Positions 43,679 through 56,528 of a stretch of DNA of 64,000 nt are shown here, in pieces. The notes below the pieces were generated by a model. The model had not been told where the DNA came from and searched no databases. It saw only the letters and a list, made by a program, of their open reading frames with translations. Both the position numbers and the translations under genes were made by a program. The DNA is from Laburnicola sp. R22_1. Lineage: Eukaryota > Ascomycota > Dothideomycetes > Pleosporales > Didymosphaeriaceae. Within the stretch, counting starts at the first letter, position 1; every line of letters begins with the position of its first letter. The DNA is taken from NCBI GenBank assembly GCA_014281115.1, contig JACONQ010000016.1, forward strand, positions 1,426,001-1,490,000. Reading direction: 5' to 3'.

Positions 43679-44561
43679 TCAGCAAGTCGTCTGACCACTC
43701 CCCGTCCCATTGACATACGCACCCTCAGCATCACCCAAACACTCCGCTGCAAAATGTTAGCCCACCGTCTTCCCGCCAACCGACAAACATGGCACTCACC
43801 AACCGTAACCATCTTCAAATTATTCGTCTTCGCCCAATTAATCAACCACGGCGTCAACGTCTCCACCGTCCCCTGATATGTCTCATGCATGAGCGGAATA
43901 TGCCCATTCCCACCTGCACCTGCTCGTTGGAACTTCTGCTGGCTCTGCGCAGGCGACTTGCCGTTCCAGTCCTCGGCGTCGACATCGTCTGTGATGACGC
44001 GGTAGCCGAGCCTCTTCATCGTCGAGAGCACGCTGCCGCCTGTCTCGAGGTAGGGGGGCCGCATGTACGTGGGTTTGACGCCGATGATGTTGACGAGCGC
44101 CGTCTCGAGCTTGGTCATTTCTGAAGTAAGGGCGGAGGCGGAGAGAGAGCCGATATGTGCATGTGTCCAGGTGTGCGAAGCGATTTGATGGCCGGCTTTG
44201 TAGGCGTTTTGGACGGCGGTCCTTTGGTTATAGATGCAGCCTGCTATGCGTCAGTACCGAATTGTCATGTGAAGTAGCCAAATCATTTGTAGCAAGGAAA
44301 CAGCATTCTCGTACCGTAAAGGGTTCCTGTTACAAAAAAGGTACCCTTAGCGCCACCGTTGGAAAGAATGTCGGCGAGCCTTTGCGTGTACTGATATGGC
44401 CCGTCATCGTAGGCGAGGGCAATCTGGCCTGGGGCGTTGCATTTGGTGATAACCTGACCGGCTGGCGGACCTGCGGCTTGCATCATCTGGATAGGGTTCA
44501 GAATTGGCACTGCGCTGGTGGCAGCAGCCAGTGAAGCGGCCAGTAGCGATGTGAAACCCAT
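43679..44561 (-). CDS. polysaccharide (chitin) deacetylase, secreted
   Basis: Exons 44561-44315, 44240-43800 and 43746-43679; introns GTACGA...AGCAG and GTGAGT...TTGCAG; 251 residues. A signal peptide covers about residues 1-17. The NodB domain shows its metal triad and motifs: AYDDGPYQYT (D52, D53), HTWTHAH (H105, H109), RPPY, and DVDAEDWNG. It removes acetyl groups from chitin in the wall or in chitin oligomers; in plant-associated fungi such enzymes hide chitin fragments from the host, but its use here is unknown. The short last exon ends GSGQTTC, close to the end of many fungal homologs without a binding module. Confidence 0.93.
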
Positions 44562-45495
44562 GCTTGCGATGGTTCTGCGAACAATGGAGAAGAGGGGATC
44601 ACAATCTTATTATTAGACGCCGGGAAGATGGGCATCTTATATATGTGGCTATTGTCCATAATTTATTTACGCATCGTTGTCGATATTGCGCTGGGGCTTC
44701 TTGGCTTATTCCCTGTAGATGAACCTCGACTATCCGGAACTTCGGTGCGGCAAATCGCTTTAATTCCGACATGGTCTTTAGTAAAATCCAGAGAATGGAG
44801 ACGAATGCAACAAAATGATGCTATTTTGGGATGCGATCGAACTAGGCACTGCTATTATGGGTCCCGAGAGACGTCGCAAATTGCGTAGCCACATACCTCG
44901 TGTACAGAACTGCATCTCCAAAACAGTTGATCCGATGGTCCTGAAGAGAGGTGGCTTCAGGTTCATATCCACGTCGTCCTGCTTCCGCCGGCTAAATATG
45001 CCACCGGCATGGTTTCTCCACGTGAGATCAGCCTCGGCACGACTAGATGCGCTTCTCCACACTCACATCTTAAGAATAGTCGAAGCTTTTACTTGGCGCA
45101 CCGCCGAATGTGGAATAATTCATCTTCTGAGCTGAGAGGGCCGTTGTAGTAGGAAGTGTTTGGCACAACCTCCTCTGGGGCTCCATGGACACTATCCATT
45201 ATGCTCAATTTCGATTTCTAGACCCTACCGTATTTTCGAAAAGTTTGTGCTTGAATCAAGCAGCAAATATTGATATTGAATCACACGAACTCCAAGAGGC
45301 GCAGGAATGGATCACTCGTGCGACAATTGACGGATCGCGATATGCAACATTGCATTGAGTGACGGTTGCTCTTCCACATTGAAAATGTCCTCGCCGACGT
45401 TCACTCGTTCTTTGATACTCATCAGCGGTGTTGGTCTGATCGCAAACGGGCATTTAAGAGGCCACTGTGAATTGGACCTGCACGAGCTATCGCGC
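44562..45495. other. intergenic, no supported gene
   Basis: 5' flank of the deacetylase gene and 3' flank of the regulator gene. Nothing recognisable. Confidence 0.5.
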
Positions 45496-46926
45496 CTACC
45501 CAGGTAGTTCTAACGACTCTTCCCAGGCACCCACTGCCAAAGCGCCATTAGCTGCGGCCTTGACTGCACGCGATAGTCTCCTTCCTCCAGGCGTGTTGAA
45601 CCCCCCAAGCGTCTCCCAAGCAGTTTTCGTAGCCACGAAGCGGATTGTGTTCGACTCACCGCTTCCTTTGCGCTTGCCATGCATTTCTAGCTCAAGACAT
45701 CTGACGATCTCCAATGCGGCGGCAAACTGAAGCGAGACGTTTCGAGACGATAGATTGTAAGCGTTCAGGATCCGCAGGATGTAGATCAAGGCCGCATTGT
45801 AAAGCATGTATGTCGTGGCTGAAGCATGGTTCGCAATAGGAGGGCTTCCTCCCGTATCTGCTGCGTCTTCCTCCAGCATGCTCGCATTATGTTTTTCCCA
45901 GCGAGGATACAGAGCTTCCAATTTGTCCATGCAACTATGAGTCGAAGCCAGTGCTTGGTCACGATCTTCGGTCGATATTGGGTTCGAGGATAGAATCTTG
46001 CACTCTCTCATGAGCACGGTGCAGTCCGCAAGAATTAGTGAAGTTTCATGACGTATGAGTGAGCCCTCATCAGTATGAAATGGCGGTATACGCCTCCATT
46101 CCTTTGTTGCCCAAATGGAGGACCTCTGCTGGACGAGCGCGCCAACTATGCACAATATACGAACGCCACTGATCATTCCAGGTTTCACCCCAGTAGATGA
46201 TGTGGGAGGGCCTCGCGTTTCGATGATGGCTTCAATTCCGTGCACGTGCTCGAAGAAATTGTTGGGGCCGGTAGGGACGAAGATTTCCATTATCATACAC
46301 GTGAGCGCAGCCAAGATGGTCTCGTCGGTAGTTTGCAGATGCTGCTGCCCTAAGTGAGCGTTGAGCTGACTTAGTACCTTGCCATACGCTCGATAACCCC
46401 GGTTCGTGAGCGCTTTTTGGCGATACTGGTTTCCGTAAAAGGCAGCGGCGAGACCGAGGATGGCATTTCGGAGCAGGTCAAGGCCAGGCTCCAATGTATT
46501 GCTGCTGAGACCAACGCGTTGGATGAGGTCGCATGCTGCCTCGACGCAACCGTCTTTTATGAGGTGTTTACGAGTGTATGCGACACAGATGTCGTCCTCG
46601 AAGGCTACGAAAGTAAGCTCTTGGGGAATGTTACTGAGCCTCGATATGGCATCGCCACTGTATCCTGGGTGATGCTGATTGATCCAGGTGGAATCCTTTG
46701 GGCCATCGCATGCTAGACCGCGCTTTTTACACCGGTCACAGATTGGACGACGTTCGTCTAGTCTGTGTCAATATACCAGTCTTTATCAATGCGATGCACT
46801 TTTGTCCCGAATGCTATCGCGGCGACACCCTCGGGCTGTCTGTGCGTATTCAGTAGACCTACCACACTTAATTCGTCGCTTTCGGCAGTTTGAACAGCCT
46901 TTTGAACGTCCTGCTCTGCTGACCAT
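45496..46926 (-). CDS. Zn2Cys6 transcription regulator with fungal-specific domain
   Basis: Exons 46926-46863 and 46757-45496; the intron (GTAGGT...GACTAG) falls inside the zinc cluster, a common position; 441 residues. The cluster is C11-x2-C-x6-C-x6-C-x2-C-x6-C with the basic RKRRIKC stretch, so all six metal ligands are present. The rest is an all-helical fungal regulator domain of the DUF3468 (Fungal_trans_2) type. It acts in the nucleus on unknown genes. The terpene cyclase lies 5.5 kb away with two unrelated genes between, so I do not claim it as its regulator. Confidence 0.88.
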
Positions 46927-47690
46927 GGTGGAAGCCGCGTGTCGTCAGGGTTGCAAAAGCAAATGCCGTTGATAGGAAAACAACTTCGGAAATATGCTCA
47001 TAGACCCTAAATTATTCAATCTGGTCGTTATAACGCTCTCTTATTCATTCTCATTGAGCCCATGTCAGGAAGTTTTCGAAGTGAGGCGTAACGTGGACGT
47101 GCCAGAGCGACCTCTCGATGTCGGCTTTTAAAAAGACCCGACGTGGTTAGCGTGGTCCGTGTCCAACCCCAATTCCATGATCCATCCAAGCCGTTCGCCT
47201 TGCTTTTCTCCAACACCTTCTAAATCCGTCGCTCTTCGGAGCCAAATATGTGCACGCTTTCGAGAGCTCAGCCTGAGTGGCCGGATCCCTGTTGGGCTCT
47301 CGAGAGCAAGAAAGACTGATTAGTGTGGCACACGGCAGCAGACATCGGGAAGGACCACTCTTCCTTTAGCATGTTCTTCGCATGGTATATCACAAGAGAT
47401 TGGCGCTCTCATTCTGCTACTCGCGTTAGCATGCGAGCTGTTGATCTCCGTAAGTACCTTCGTAGTAACTGAGGGATCTGGCCATGTTACTGGTAATATG
47501 TACCGTTACGAAAAAATCGAACAAATGTACTATTTACGTTATTATAAGTGAAAAAACTTAACTAGTGTACTTTTTTATACTTTTTAAATTCTTAAAATAA
47601 CTTTAGACTATATTTAGTATAGTAAAATTATGAGTCAGCAAAGAAGTAGCAGTAGGGACGCTATTTTATAGGATTTGAGGATTCCCCCAG
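46927..47690. other. intergenic, partly AT-rich
   Basis: A short A/T-rich stretch at about 47510-47640 resembles isochore DNA in composition but contains no element I can name. Confidence 0.45.
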
Positions 47691-49895
47691 CTACCCCCTC
47701 TTCAGCATCCTCATCTTCCCCTCCCAATCCTCCCTCTCCTCCACCGTCATACCCTCCATATCACCCTCCCCACCCACTCCCTCAAACATCTCCACCATAG
47801 TCTCATACGCCTGCGCGCGTACAAACCCCTCTCTATCCACCATCCCATGCAGATTATCGAACAACTCAGCTGACAGATTCCAGTACTCGACGTACGGATG
47901 GTGTTCTTCGAGTTCGGTCTCGGTGAAGGATATTGGGCATGCGGTCGAGGGGTGGGTTTCGTCCCAGTGGCTGGGGTTTGTTGTTAGTTTTTTGCGTGCG
48001 AGAGGAGGGGAGGGGGATTCACCGTATGATACGGATGAGCATTTGGCGTAAGAAGATGATGTCGTCCTCCCACGTATTCTTCGCGAAATGAACAGTTCGA
48101 TATCGATTTAGCGCGTGGCTTACGTTGAGGACGCTGTCGAGGAAGGGGTTCTGCTGCTTCGTTCTGTTTTCGTACGCTTCCACTAACGTAGATTGTCCCT
48201 CTGGGGCTTGGAGATGTGATTGCTGGCCTTCATCGGTATTGTCCTCGTCGGTCTGTGGATCCTGTTCCGTTGGGCCGTCCAACAATGTTGGAGGCTTGTT
48301 CAGCAACTCCGGACGCCTTGCTTGCAGAAATAAGGGGCCTGCCCAAACATCCAGCCAGTTGACGACACCAGTTATTTTATCATTTTGGACGAAGAGGCTG
48401 CCTTCCCAGAGGTTCTTGTGCCATAGTGTTGCTCGGCTCTTTTCTCCTGCTGGAAGAAGGTACTCGGCGACATCTTGCAGCTTTAGGTATTGAGCGATAT
48501 GTTTACTTATGTCGCGTTGCATTTCGGGCTCCTTTTGAGTGAAGGGCTTGTCGTAGGCACCTAGATGATTGATTTGCAGTGAGTATATTTGCGCTACAGT
48601 GCATTGTTGTGTGGCTTACTGTACTGCGTTTTGGGGTCTGCATGATGCACAATCCACTCGATCTCTCGTTGGGCGATAGCTCGTATGTAGTCCTGTGGGT
48701 ACTCCCTTTGGCTCAAGTCAGTTGAGCTCGTATGGGATAACTTCCGAACTGTGAGTTGCCATCATACCTAGTACAGACACCTAATACTCGGAAACTTCTG
48801 GATGGGGAGTGTATGTAAACTTACAAGGTCCGCGGTCGATCTTCATTGATGCCCGTTCCCGATGCCAGAAACTTCGTTCGGTAACAGGGCCTACCACAAA
48901 CCGTTCCGCGACATCATCCTTTACGGATTGTGGTATATTGCTCTGTACTTCTGCCTTTTCGCAACCCTCGAACGCATCCTCTGCGAAGTACAAGTTCCCG
49001 TACCTGTATCACGTAAGCCGGGAATCAAAAGAGGACGTATAGCATGCACAAACCGAGTAAACGAAAACGATGTGAATTTCTTTTCCAGACGGATGAGTTC
49101 ATCGACGATCTTGAGCTTGCTGCTCATTTCCATCTTATGCCACACCTTCCAGAGCGGTCTCCCTGTTGCTGCTTCCATTAGGACGAACTCGGACTCCACC
49201 GCGTTTTCCGCGTCTCCGCTCCATGAGAGGACCTTCGGTACTGGTATGCCGAGTACAGTTCTAGCCTGCATGACTCTAGATTAGCTGATACCTTCATGGC
49301 CAACCAGCAAGTAATCCAGGGCGTGGACGAGCTCTCCGCATAGTGCATAGTGCTACCCTGAGACACGCCATGCAGCAGCAACGTCTCCGGGAATTTATGA
49401 CTTGGTACTTTGACTTACAAATTCCATAGTAGCAACCTCTGATGCAATCGCCTTCGACACACACCCAGCATCCACATTCGCATACGGTATCCTGGCAAAC
49501 ACCAACTTCCCATTATCACATCCCAATCGAAAAATCCTGCTCGATCCGCCTTCTGCGATCTTGCCCATCGAGACACACCTCCGCGCACCGACACTCTCAG
49601 CCGCAAGCCTCTTGAGCTCCGACACGTTGAAGCGCTTGTACCGCTCGGCAAGCTGCTTTTCTTCATTCCAAAGCCAGCGACCGGTGGTGTAGCTGTAAAA
49701 GTGTTCACGATCGAAGCCAGAAGAGCTTGAAGATGAAGATAGTCTTGTAGAGCCCTGGAAGTAACGACGTCGAAGAGATAGGTGGAGGTTAATGCATCGA
49801 GGGGCCCCCTCAGTTCTTATCAAGTTTGTGAGCATCGGGATAGAAATCATTTGAGAATGGTTCATGGTTGCTGGCGCGGCTGCAGAAAGCATCAT
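47691..49895 (-). CDS. APH-fold kinase-like protein (AIM9-type), probable pseudokinase
   Basis: Six exons: 49895-49419, 49265-49054, 49003-48825, 48748-48620, 48560-48023, 47970-47691; 604 residues; all junctions GT-AG and in phase. I took the ATG at 49895; it opens a Ser/Arg-rich leader suggesting mitochondrial import. The nucleotide-loop region reads GKIAEGGSSRIFRL, followed across intron 1 by TVLGIPVPKVLSW. In the catalytic loop the expected HxD reads H-K-N (N at about 382), and the metal-binding IDW motif reads VNW (N at about 400). Both aspartates are thus replaced. Family relatives include yeast Aim9, a mitochondrial protein of unclear role. Active phosphotransfer is doubtful here. The C-terminus is acidic. 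Confidence 0.83.
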
Positions 49896-50584
49896 GGCGA
49901 GTTTGATGTTTAATTTGATGTTGTTAGAACCCTTATTGATCTCACGGCCAAGAGAAGCAGAGGCTGGTGGCCATTGCAAAGATAGAATTGCCGACTAACA
50001 GATAGTTGAATTGGGCTGGAAACCTTTATGCCATGAACCAGTGGTAACCCGTGGATACTCGGAGAGAGGAGTGGGTGGAAGAGCCGTGAGCACGGGACGA
50101 GGAGATTAATGCTTATGTCATCGGCACTTCCCTGTCACCACAACATCACAGCGGAACGGCCAAGTTGGAAGCACACAGGAATGAGTAAATATTCCACCTT
50201 ATCCTGTCATAACATGGATTCTTCGTTTTCGTCTAGATAGGTACTCGTCGCAATATAGAGACGGACGCCGCCAATGCTGTGATGAATGTCGACCGTTGGA
50301 GCAACAGTCAATGCTCTGATGCAACCGTTGACCCAAATAATCAAGTCGCCTGTCTGGCAGACTATATCGAGCCTACGCTGTAGCTCGCGCTAATACATAC
50401 TACCCAACGCCGTGCATGACTGAGGAACAAACAAACATTGGGGTGCGTCTCTGTGCGCTATAATTACACAGTCGTTCCGGGGCTGAGGTAGTGAATTGGG
50501 TGGGAAGGGGAGGGGGTTTGATACGCAATGCATGTGATGATGCAGATTGCAAACTTACTTTTGGTGTGATGCAGACATACCCGT
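49896..50584. other. intergenic, no supported gene
   Basis: 5' flank of the kinase-like gene and 3' flank of the J-protein gene. Nothing recognisable. Confidence 0.45.
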
Positions 50585-52714
50585 TTAAAAGGGGAATCCG
50601 CCTGGGTACTGTTGACCTCTCCGACCTCCGCCGCCCGGCATGCCACCCATGCCACCAAATGGACTGCCACCGGCGCCGGTTTGGAAGCTGAAGCCGCCGC
50701 CGCCACCACGACCTCCACCCATGCCACCGCCGAACATCTGCATGAGGATTTCCGGGTCGATACCGCCTCCCATACCGCCACCCGAAAAGCCTCCGCCGCC
50801 GCCGAACATGTCGGAGGGATCGATAAGGTCCTCTCCGGAATCATACCGTGCACGCTTCTGTGAATCGCTCAATGTTTCGTGAGCTTCTTGGATCTCCTGG
50901 AACCTCTGGTGAGCGGACTCGTCCTCGGGGTTCTTGTCGGGATGGTGCACAATAGCTAGCTTGCGGTATGCTTTCTTGATCTCCGAGTCAGACGCGTCCT
51001 TCTCGACGCCAAGAATCTTGTAATAATCCTTTCGCTTGCTCTTCTTCAACTCGAGCTCTGCATTTCTGATTTCCTTTGCGATGCCCGGCTCGGCAGGATT
51101 GGCCTCGTGGATCGCCTTGAGCTCCTTAACAGCCTCGTCCCAGTTGCCCGACTCGCCCAACGCCTTTGCTCTAGTCTTTTTGGCTTTTGTATACCCGGGG
51201 TCAAGTTCAAGGGCCTTATCGCAGTCCGCGATGGCTGGCGTCCACTTCTTTAGCCTTGTGTAGCAGAGAGCGCGATTTTGCAGAATTTTCGAGTTCGTGT
51301 TCTTGTTGGAAGGGTCGATATCCAAGGCCTTGGTGTATGTGTCCACAGCTTCCTGGAACCGGCCTGATTTGAATGCCGAATTGCCCTCCTCTTTGGTACG
51401 CTCGAGCTTCTGGACCATCCGCAGATATTTCAAGGCATCCTTGAAGTCAGGGTCGCAGCTCAGCGCCTGCTTGAAGTGTTGGATGGCCTTCTCGTTCTCG
51501 CCTTGGCCGTATAGAGCACGACCACGGAGCACCAATGCATCAGGGTCCTGGTTATTCCTTCGTAGCATGTTCATGGCGACATTCTGAGCCTCGCCGAGAG
51601 CATTGACGTTGCCCATTCGCAAATGTGCTTCTCCCCGCAGCAAGTTCCACTTTCGAGGCCTGTCCACCCCAGAGCCCAGTCCTCGCTCAGCCTCGTTGAG
51701 CGCATAGACAATCATGGACCCAGCGCCACCGTTCTTCAAGGTTTCCTCGGCCTGCTTCAGATGCCGTTGCATCATTAGCGCGGGCTGCATATCCTTGGAG
51801 GAAGCATTGACGGAGCTATATGCCGCGAGGGCCTCATCTGGTCGGCCTAGGCTAGTGTACACTCTTCCCAGCCGGAGTGCCACCTTCATATTGCCGGGTT
51901 CGAGTTCGTCTGCGGTTTTGCAGTCCGCCAGAGCCTCAACGAAGCGGTTCGATGACATGTACGCGGCGGCGCGGTTCGAGTAGTAGGTGGCATTCTTGGG
52001 ATCGGCTTCGATGGCTGCACACGATTAGCTCACAGGTTGGCTCGGACTGTGCCAGGTGGTGCGGCGCGGCGCCACAGCACGCGACTCGCCCGGCGTGCGA
52101 CGGGAGCACGACGTACCTTTCGAGTACTCCTTGATGGCGGCGGGGTAGTCCTTGATCTTGAAGAACTTGTTCCCCGCTGCCTTGTACTCCTCGGCGTCTA
52201 TCGTGGGGGGCTGTGCAGGCGGCGACGACTCCTCGGGCGTCGCCGCGTACTTTGCCGACTCGGGCGGCGGGCTCGTCGTGTACCTGTGCGGAGGGGGCGC
52301 CGGGCGGGCCTCGTCGTCGTTGGGCTTGGGGAAGGCTGCCGGCGCGGGGGCAGCGGCCGGGCTGGAGGGTGCCGGTGTCGGCGAGGCTGTCGACTCGCGG
52401 TCGATGTCCATGGGCTGCGGCGTGGGCTGGTCGGCCATGGCAGACATGGCAGACGACGAGAGCCTGCGCAGCTCGTCGGGCGGGAGGTTGAGCGGGTGCG
52501 AGTCGCGGTCGTACTTGGACGAGCGCTTGGACGAGTACGAGCCGGAGCGGCGCTCGCGGTCGCGCTCCTTGACGCGGGAGTGAGATTTTTTGTCGGGCGA
52601 CAAGGGAGGGGTGCCCGGAGTGCTCTTGAGCGCGGCGGTGCCGGGGGCGAGCTTCGGCGTGTCGGGCTGCTTTGGTTTCTTCGAGGCCTTGTGGAAAAGG
52701 GAGGGAAGCACCAT
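50585..52714 (-). CDS. TPR and J-domain co-chaperone, DNAJC7/Tpr2-like
   Basis: Exons 52714-52117 and 52014-50585; intron GTACGT...TGCAG; 675 residues. The N-terminal ~165 residues are disordered, rich in Ser, Pro, Arg and Lys. TPR units follow from [20 protein letters not shown] across the splice site ([19 protein letters not shown]) and again at about 405-480 ([20 protein letters not shown] and following). The J-domain lies at about 529-595 with HPD at 557-559, ending in a Gly/Phe/Met-rich tail. In animals the homolog binds Hsp70 and Hsp90 through its TPRs and stimulates the Hsp70 ATPase through HPD. The ATG at 52714 is the first in frame after a GC-rich leader. Confidence 0.92.
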
Positions 52715-54416
52715 GAGAGGCGAGCGAGCAAAGGGTCGGAGGCCTTGGTGTGACGGAATTTTAGTGTTAGCTCGCTGCAAGGCAAAGTTTGGGTGAGAGC
52801 GGGCGCGGACCGACAGAAAACAGCTGGAGAGTCTTCTAGCACCTTCGACGCTCGCTAACAAAGGCAGACGTGCAGCGCGCGCGCGTGTGGGAGCCGGGGG
52901 CTGGGCTGCATGCCGATCTCTCTGCCTTGACGAACGAAAAGCTGCGAGGTCGGAAAGAAATCTCACAGGCCTGATTCACCTCTCATGACGGCTGGCCGTT
53001 TGGTTTACCTGTCCCCGGGGAAACAACTGTAATAACCCCGACAGTTTGTGCCTTCCATACGGCATCACCATCACTCGCACGGGCCTGTCCATGAGTTGGT
53101 GCAATCTAAAAAAGACTGCTTCCAATATTGTATTGAGAAATACATGTTCGTGACAGGTATTCAGCGACCACGTTCTCAAAGCTCTTAGTTTCTTGTCTAG
53201 AGCGACTACAGAGCGATATCACGTGGGATGCCGCGGCCCAAGCTGCAAGGGGAAACTCAATGGCAGGTGTGCCAGAAAGCCGGACAAATAAATATGCTGA
53301 AAGCATTCATTGATACAAGCAGTTAAGTAGAGATTTGTATTCGTGGCGGCGGGAACCTCCCCGAGTGCATTTTCGAGTTCAGTACTTTCACCTTGCATAT
53401 GAAAACATGAGCTTCTGACTGCGCACGATGAGTTGTCGTTTGTCAGCCAGCCTCCCGTTTTGTGCCATTGGCCAGCGGAGGATGACACCTCGTCACTGTT
53501 CCATGACAGAGCAGATTATGAGCAGCTGTTCATGGTATCTCTAGACCCGAATGAGTGCGAGTGTGATTTCTGAATGGTGTACTTCAGCTCCAGGAGTAGT
53601 CCGCGTCAATGTACGCACAGCTATACACATACCATAGGTATGTAACCACCTAACTGAGTCACGTTACAAGTTTAATTCCCAGGTTAGCCCGTACATCGGT
53701 TAACTCTTAGAGTATCCTTCAATAGAAGTTCCTCCCTAGCCATACTCCGCTCGACTAAGTCTTCTGTGGTCGGGTAGCCGCGCCAAGCAAGCACGTTATC
53801 TCATCGGCGCTGATTGTTATTCGTTTGCATCAAACTTCCATCCCATGGTATCTAGGTTCCCCCCAACATTCAAAGCATGTGGCGTTGTCGTGTGTAGGTA
53901 TTCCTGAACAACGTTGTCGTGGAGACCCTCGCGGCTTATCTTATCGCCACGTGCCGGATCTTAGCTAGGGTAGCTAGCTTGCAGTGTGCTCAGCTCCAGC
54001 ATCCCCGCCATTACAGTTTCCACACGGCTCCGCGACTTCCTCACTGCCCCGGCAGGACATCCTTTAAACCGCCTACGGGTGGTCTTTCTCTCATCACCAT
54101 TGAGGATCGCCCTCAGACCAACTTCGCCACTCCCACCAGCCCCAAGGGCGAGTGGTGCGTTCAGGTAAGGTTGCAAGTGCGCCACGGTAGGAGGAGTCAA
54201 CGCTTCGCCCATACACACGCTGCTTCTCTTTCACAGTATTGATATTCTACCACAAGCTCAAAGTCGCACGCCTACTGTCTCATCGGCTCACCTTCCGTGA
54301 CTTGGGTCCGCCGCGGACCGCTCGAACGAACGTCTCTCTAACCAACCTGCTCTCTGCTGCTCAGCGCGCGGCACCAAGCCAAACCATCTTTCCAGTTCGT
54401 CTGAGGGCAGTCCGTC
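52715..54416. other. divergent intergenic region, no supported gene
   Basis: Carries promoters of the J-protein (minus) and Yippee (plus) genes. Short frames here lack domains. A spliced 5' leader for Yippee between about 54170 and 54240 is possible (GTAAGG followed by a TTTCACAG) but not needed. Confidence 0.5.
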
Positions 54417-54797
54417 ATGGGCTTGACATACAACGTCTACCTCGACGGAGGTCGCATCTACGGCTGCAAGACGTGCAAGACGCACCTCTCCAACCACGAC
54501 GACATACTTAGCAGGGTATTGCCCGATTCTAGATGAATCTCACGTACGCTAAACCTCCTCCAGAATTTTCGTGGTCAGCACGGAAAAGCATACCTCTTCG
54601 ACAATGTTGTCAACGTCACCGAATCGGAGCCGAACGAGCGCAACATGACGACCGGCCGCCACATAGTTCGGGACATACAATGTCGCCAATGCAACGAGAC
54701 AGTGGGCTGGAAGTACGACAAGGCGTACGAGGCCAGCGAGAAGTACAAGGAGGGGAAGTTCATTCTCGAGGCCGAACTGTTGTGCAGTGTATCATGA
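54417..54797 (+). CDS. Yippee/Mis18-like zinc protein
   Basis: Exons 54417-54515 and 54564-54797; intron GTATTG...CTCCAG; 110 residues, the normal size of Yippee proteins. Two C-x2-C pairs (CKTC at 17-20 and CRQC in the second half) bind one zinc. Family landmarks are THLSNHDDILS, FRGQHGKAYLF, NVTESEPNERNMTTGRH and the IQCRQC...GWKYDKAYE segment. Yippee domains resemble the cereblon and Mis18 folds; the yeast relative Moh1 is part of or near the GID ubiquitin ligase, so a regulatory, non-enzymatic role is likely. Confidence 0.93.
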
Positions 54798-55312
54798 GCA
54801 GACGACACACGGTCGGGCATGAGAGCGGTTAACTTTCATGCATGCATTTACGCGGAGTTTTTGGTTATGGAATTCGGGTTCGGTTTGGATCAGCGACACG
54901 GAGTTCATACATGGGGCATGCGGCGTAGTACGGTACGGGTACAGGTCGAGTGCGTCGATATGGGAGCCATATCGTATACTCTCCTTCCTCCCATGTACGT
55001 AGAGTTTCTTTGAATGACTCTTTAGCAACTCACATAGCAGAAACATGCTGGAACGTTCTAATTGCGGCTTACTTGCAGTGTGCATCCGTGAGGCTCGCGT
55101 CTACCCCGCCTTGGCCTCCGCGGGGTCGGAGCAGGCTTCCCTCGGCCATGACAACGACAACCGCGGCTGATCCTCGAAGCAACAATCATCAGACGCGCTC
55201 CAGCACATCTTTGCCTGGGTCCTACTGGAACAAGTTCATCTAGCATTGATTGCTCTCTACCATTGATTTTAGCTCTAGGCCATAAATTATCGACATTGTA
55301 GCCCATTCCAAC
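54798..55312. other. intergenic, no supported gene
   Basis: 3' flank of Yippee and promoter of the dehydrogenase gene. Nothing recognisable. Confidence 0.45.
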
Positions 55313-56528
55313 ATGTCGAAAGACACAATGAAAGCGGTTGTTTTCAAAGCGCCTTATAAAGTTGAAATTGAAGAGCGTCCAATACCCAAAATCAAGGACG
55401 CGACGGATATCATTGTGAAGGTGGACAAGGTGCGTTGATTGTAAACTTCAATAGCCGTCGCTGATCACATTGAAGACAGCATTATGCGGCAGGTGCGAGC
55501 AATTCGACTCCTTGGCTGACATCTGTATCTGATGCATCAAAGTGAACTGCATGTTTTCCGCGGGCACCAGCCTTCTGGCACCGACTTCATCATGGGACAC
55601 GAATTCACCGGTCACGTTGTAGAGCTGGGCTCTGAGGTCAAGTCATTCAAGAAGGGCGATCGCGTCGTTACGCCTTTCACTGTTTCCTGCGGAGATTGTT
55701 TCTATTGCAAGCACCGTTTCTCGTCGCGCTGCACCAAAAGCCTCCTCTTCGGCTCAGTCAATCTGGACGGGGGGCAAGCAGAATACGCGCGCATCCCGCT
55801 GGCTGATAGTACGGCCGTGAAAGCGCCAGAGGGGATACGGGATGAAGCATTGGTGCTCATGGCGGACATCTTCCCCACGGGCTGGTTCGCTGCGCACAAT
55901 GCTTTTAAAGAGCTGTCCAAGGAAGAGATTGCTGAGAGCACCGTGGTCTTGGTAGGTTGCGGCCCGGTCGCTCTCTGCGCACTCGTCAACCTCGTCGACT
56001 ACAAGCCGAAGAATATCCTTGCCGTCGATTCGATCGCGTCACGACTGGAGCAGGCAAAGAAGCTGGGAGCCGAGGCTTGGAACTTCCAAACTGACAGAGA
56101 AGGTCTGAACCAGAGGGTCAAGGAGCTCACCGAAGGGAGGGGTGCAGACGTCGTGGTTGAGGTAGTGGGGTTGTCGCCTGCGCTTAAGATGGGGTTCGAG
56201 CTTCTGCGGCCCTGGGGAGTGATATCTAGTGTAGGGGTTCACAACGGAGAGATACCGTGGAACGGCACCCAGGCCTACGGCAAGAACCTACGTGTGCAGA
56301 TGGGCAGATGTCCCGTGAGAAGCGTGTTCCCGCAAGCGCTAGAGGCGCTGAAAAAGCATCAGGACAAGCTGGGGTGGGTCCATCAGCGACAGTCGGAGTG
56401 GACGAGGGCTAATAACGTGGCACAGATTCATGGCGGACAAGCTGATGCCGCTGACGGACGCGGTCGAGGGCTATGACCTGTTCGACAAGATGAAGGTGCA
56501 GAAGGTGGTGTTTGAGGCTCAGAAGTGA
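55313..56528 (+). CDS. zinc-dependent alcohol dehydrogenase (MDR superfamily)
   Basis: Exons 55313-55429, 55476-55492, 55543-56373 and 56426-56528; 355 residues. The second exon is only 17 bases; it supplies TALCGS, without which the catalytic zinc ligand is lost, so I consider it real. Catalytic zinc ligands C43, H64 and E65 (GHEFTGHV) and the structural zinc cluster C94, C97, C100, C108 are all present. The dinucleotide fold reads VVLVGCGPVALCAL, followed by VDSIASRLEQAKKLGAE. A final intron (GTGGGT...GCACAG) restores the usual C-terminus MADKLMPLTDAVEGYDLFD. The protein should oxidise or reduce an alcohol/aldehyde pair with NAD(P); the substrate is unknown. Confidence 0.9.

Noticed and set aside
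38420..46926. A terpene biosynthetic cluster joining the cyclase, deacetylase and Zn2Cys6 regulator
   Set aside because: The genes between are housekeeping types (Ca2+/H+ exchanger, chitin deacetylase), and no tailoring enzyme is present.
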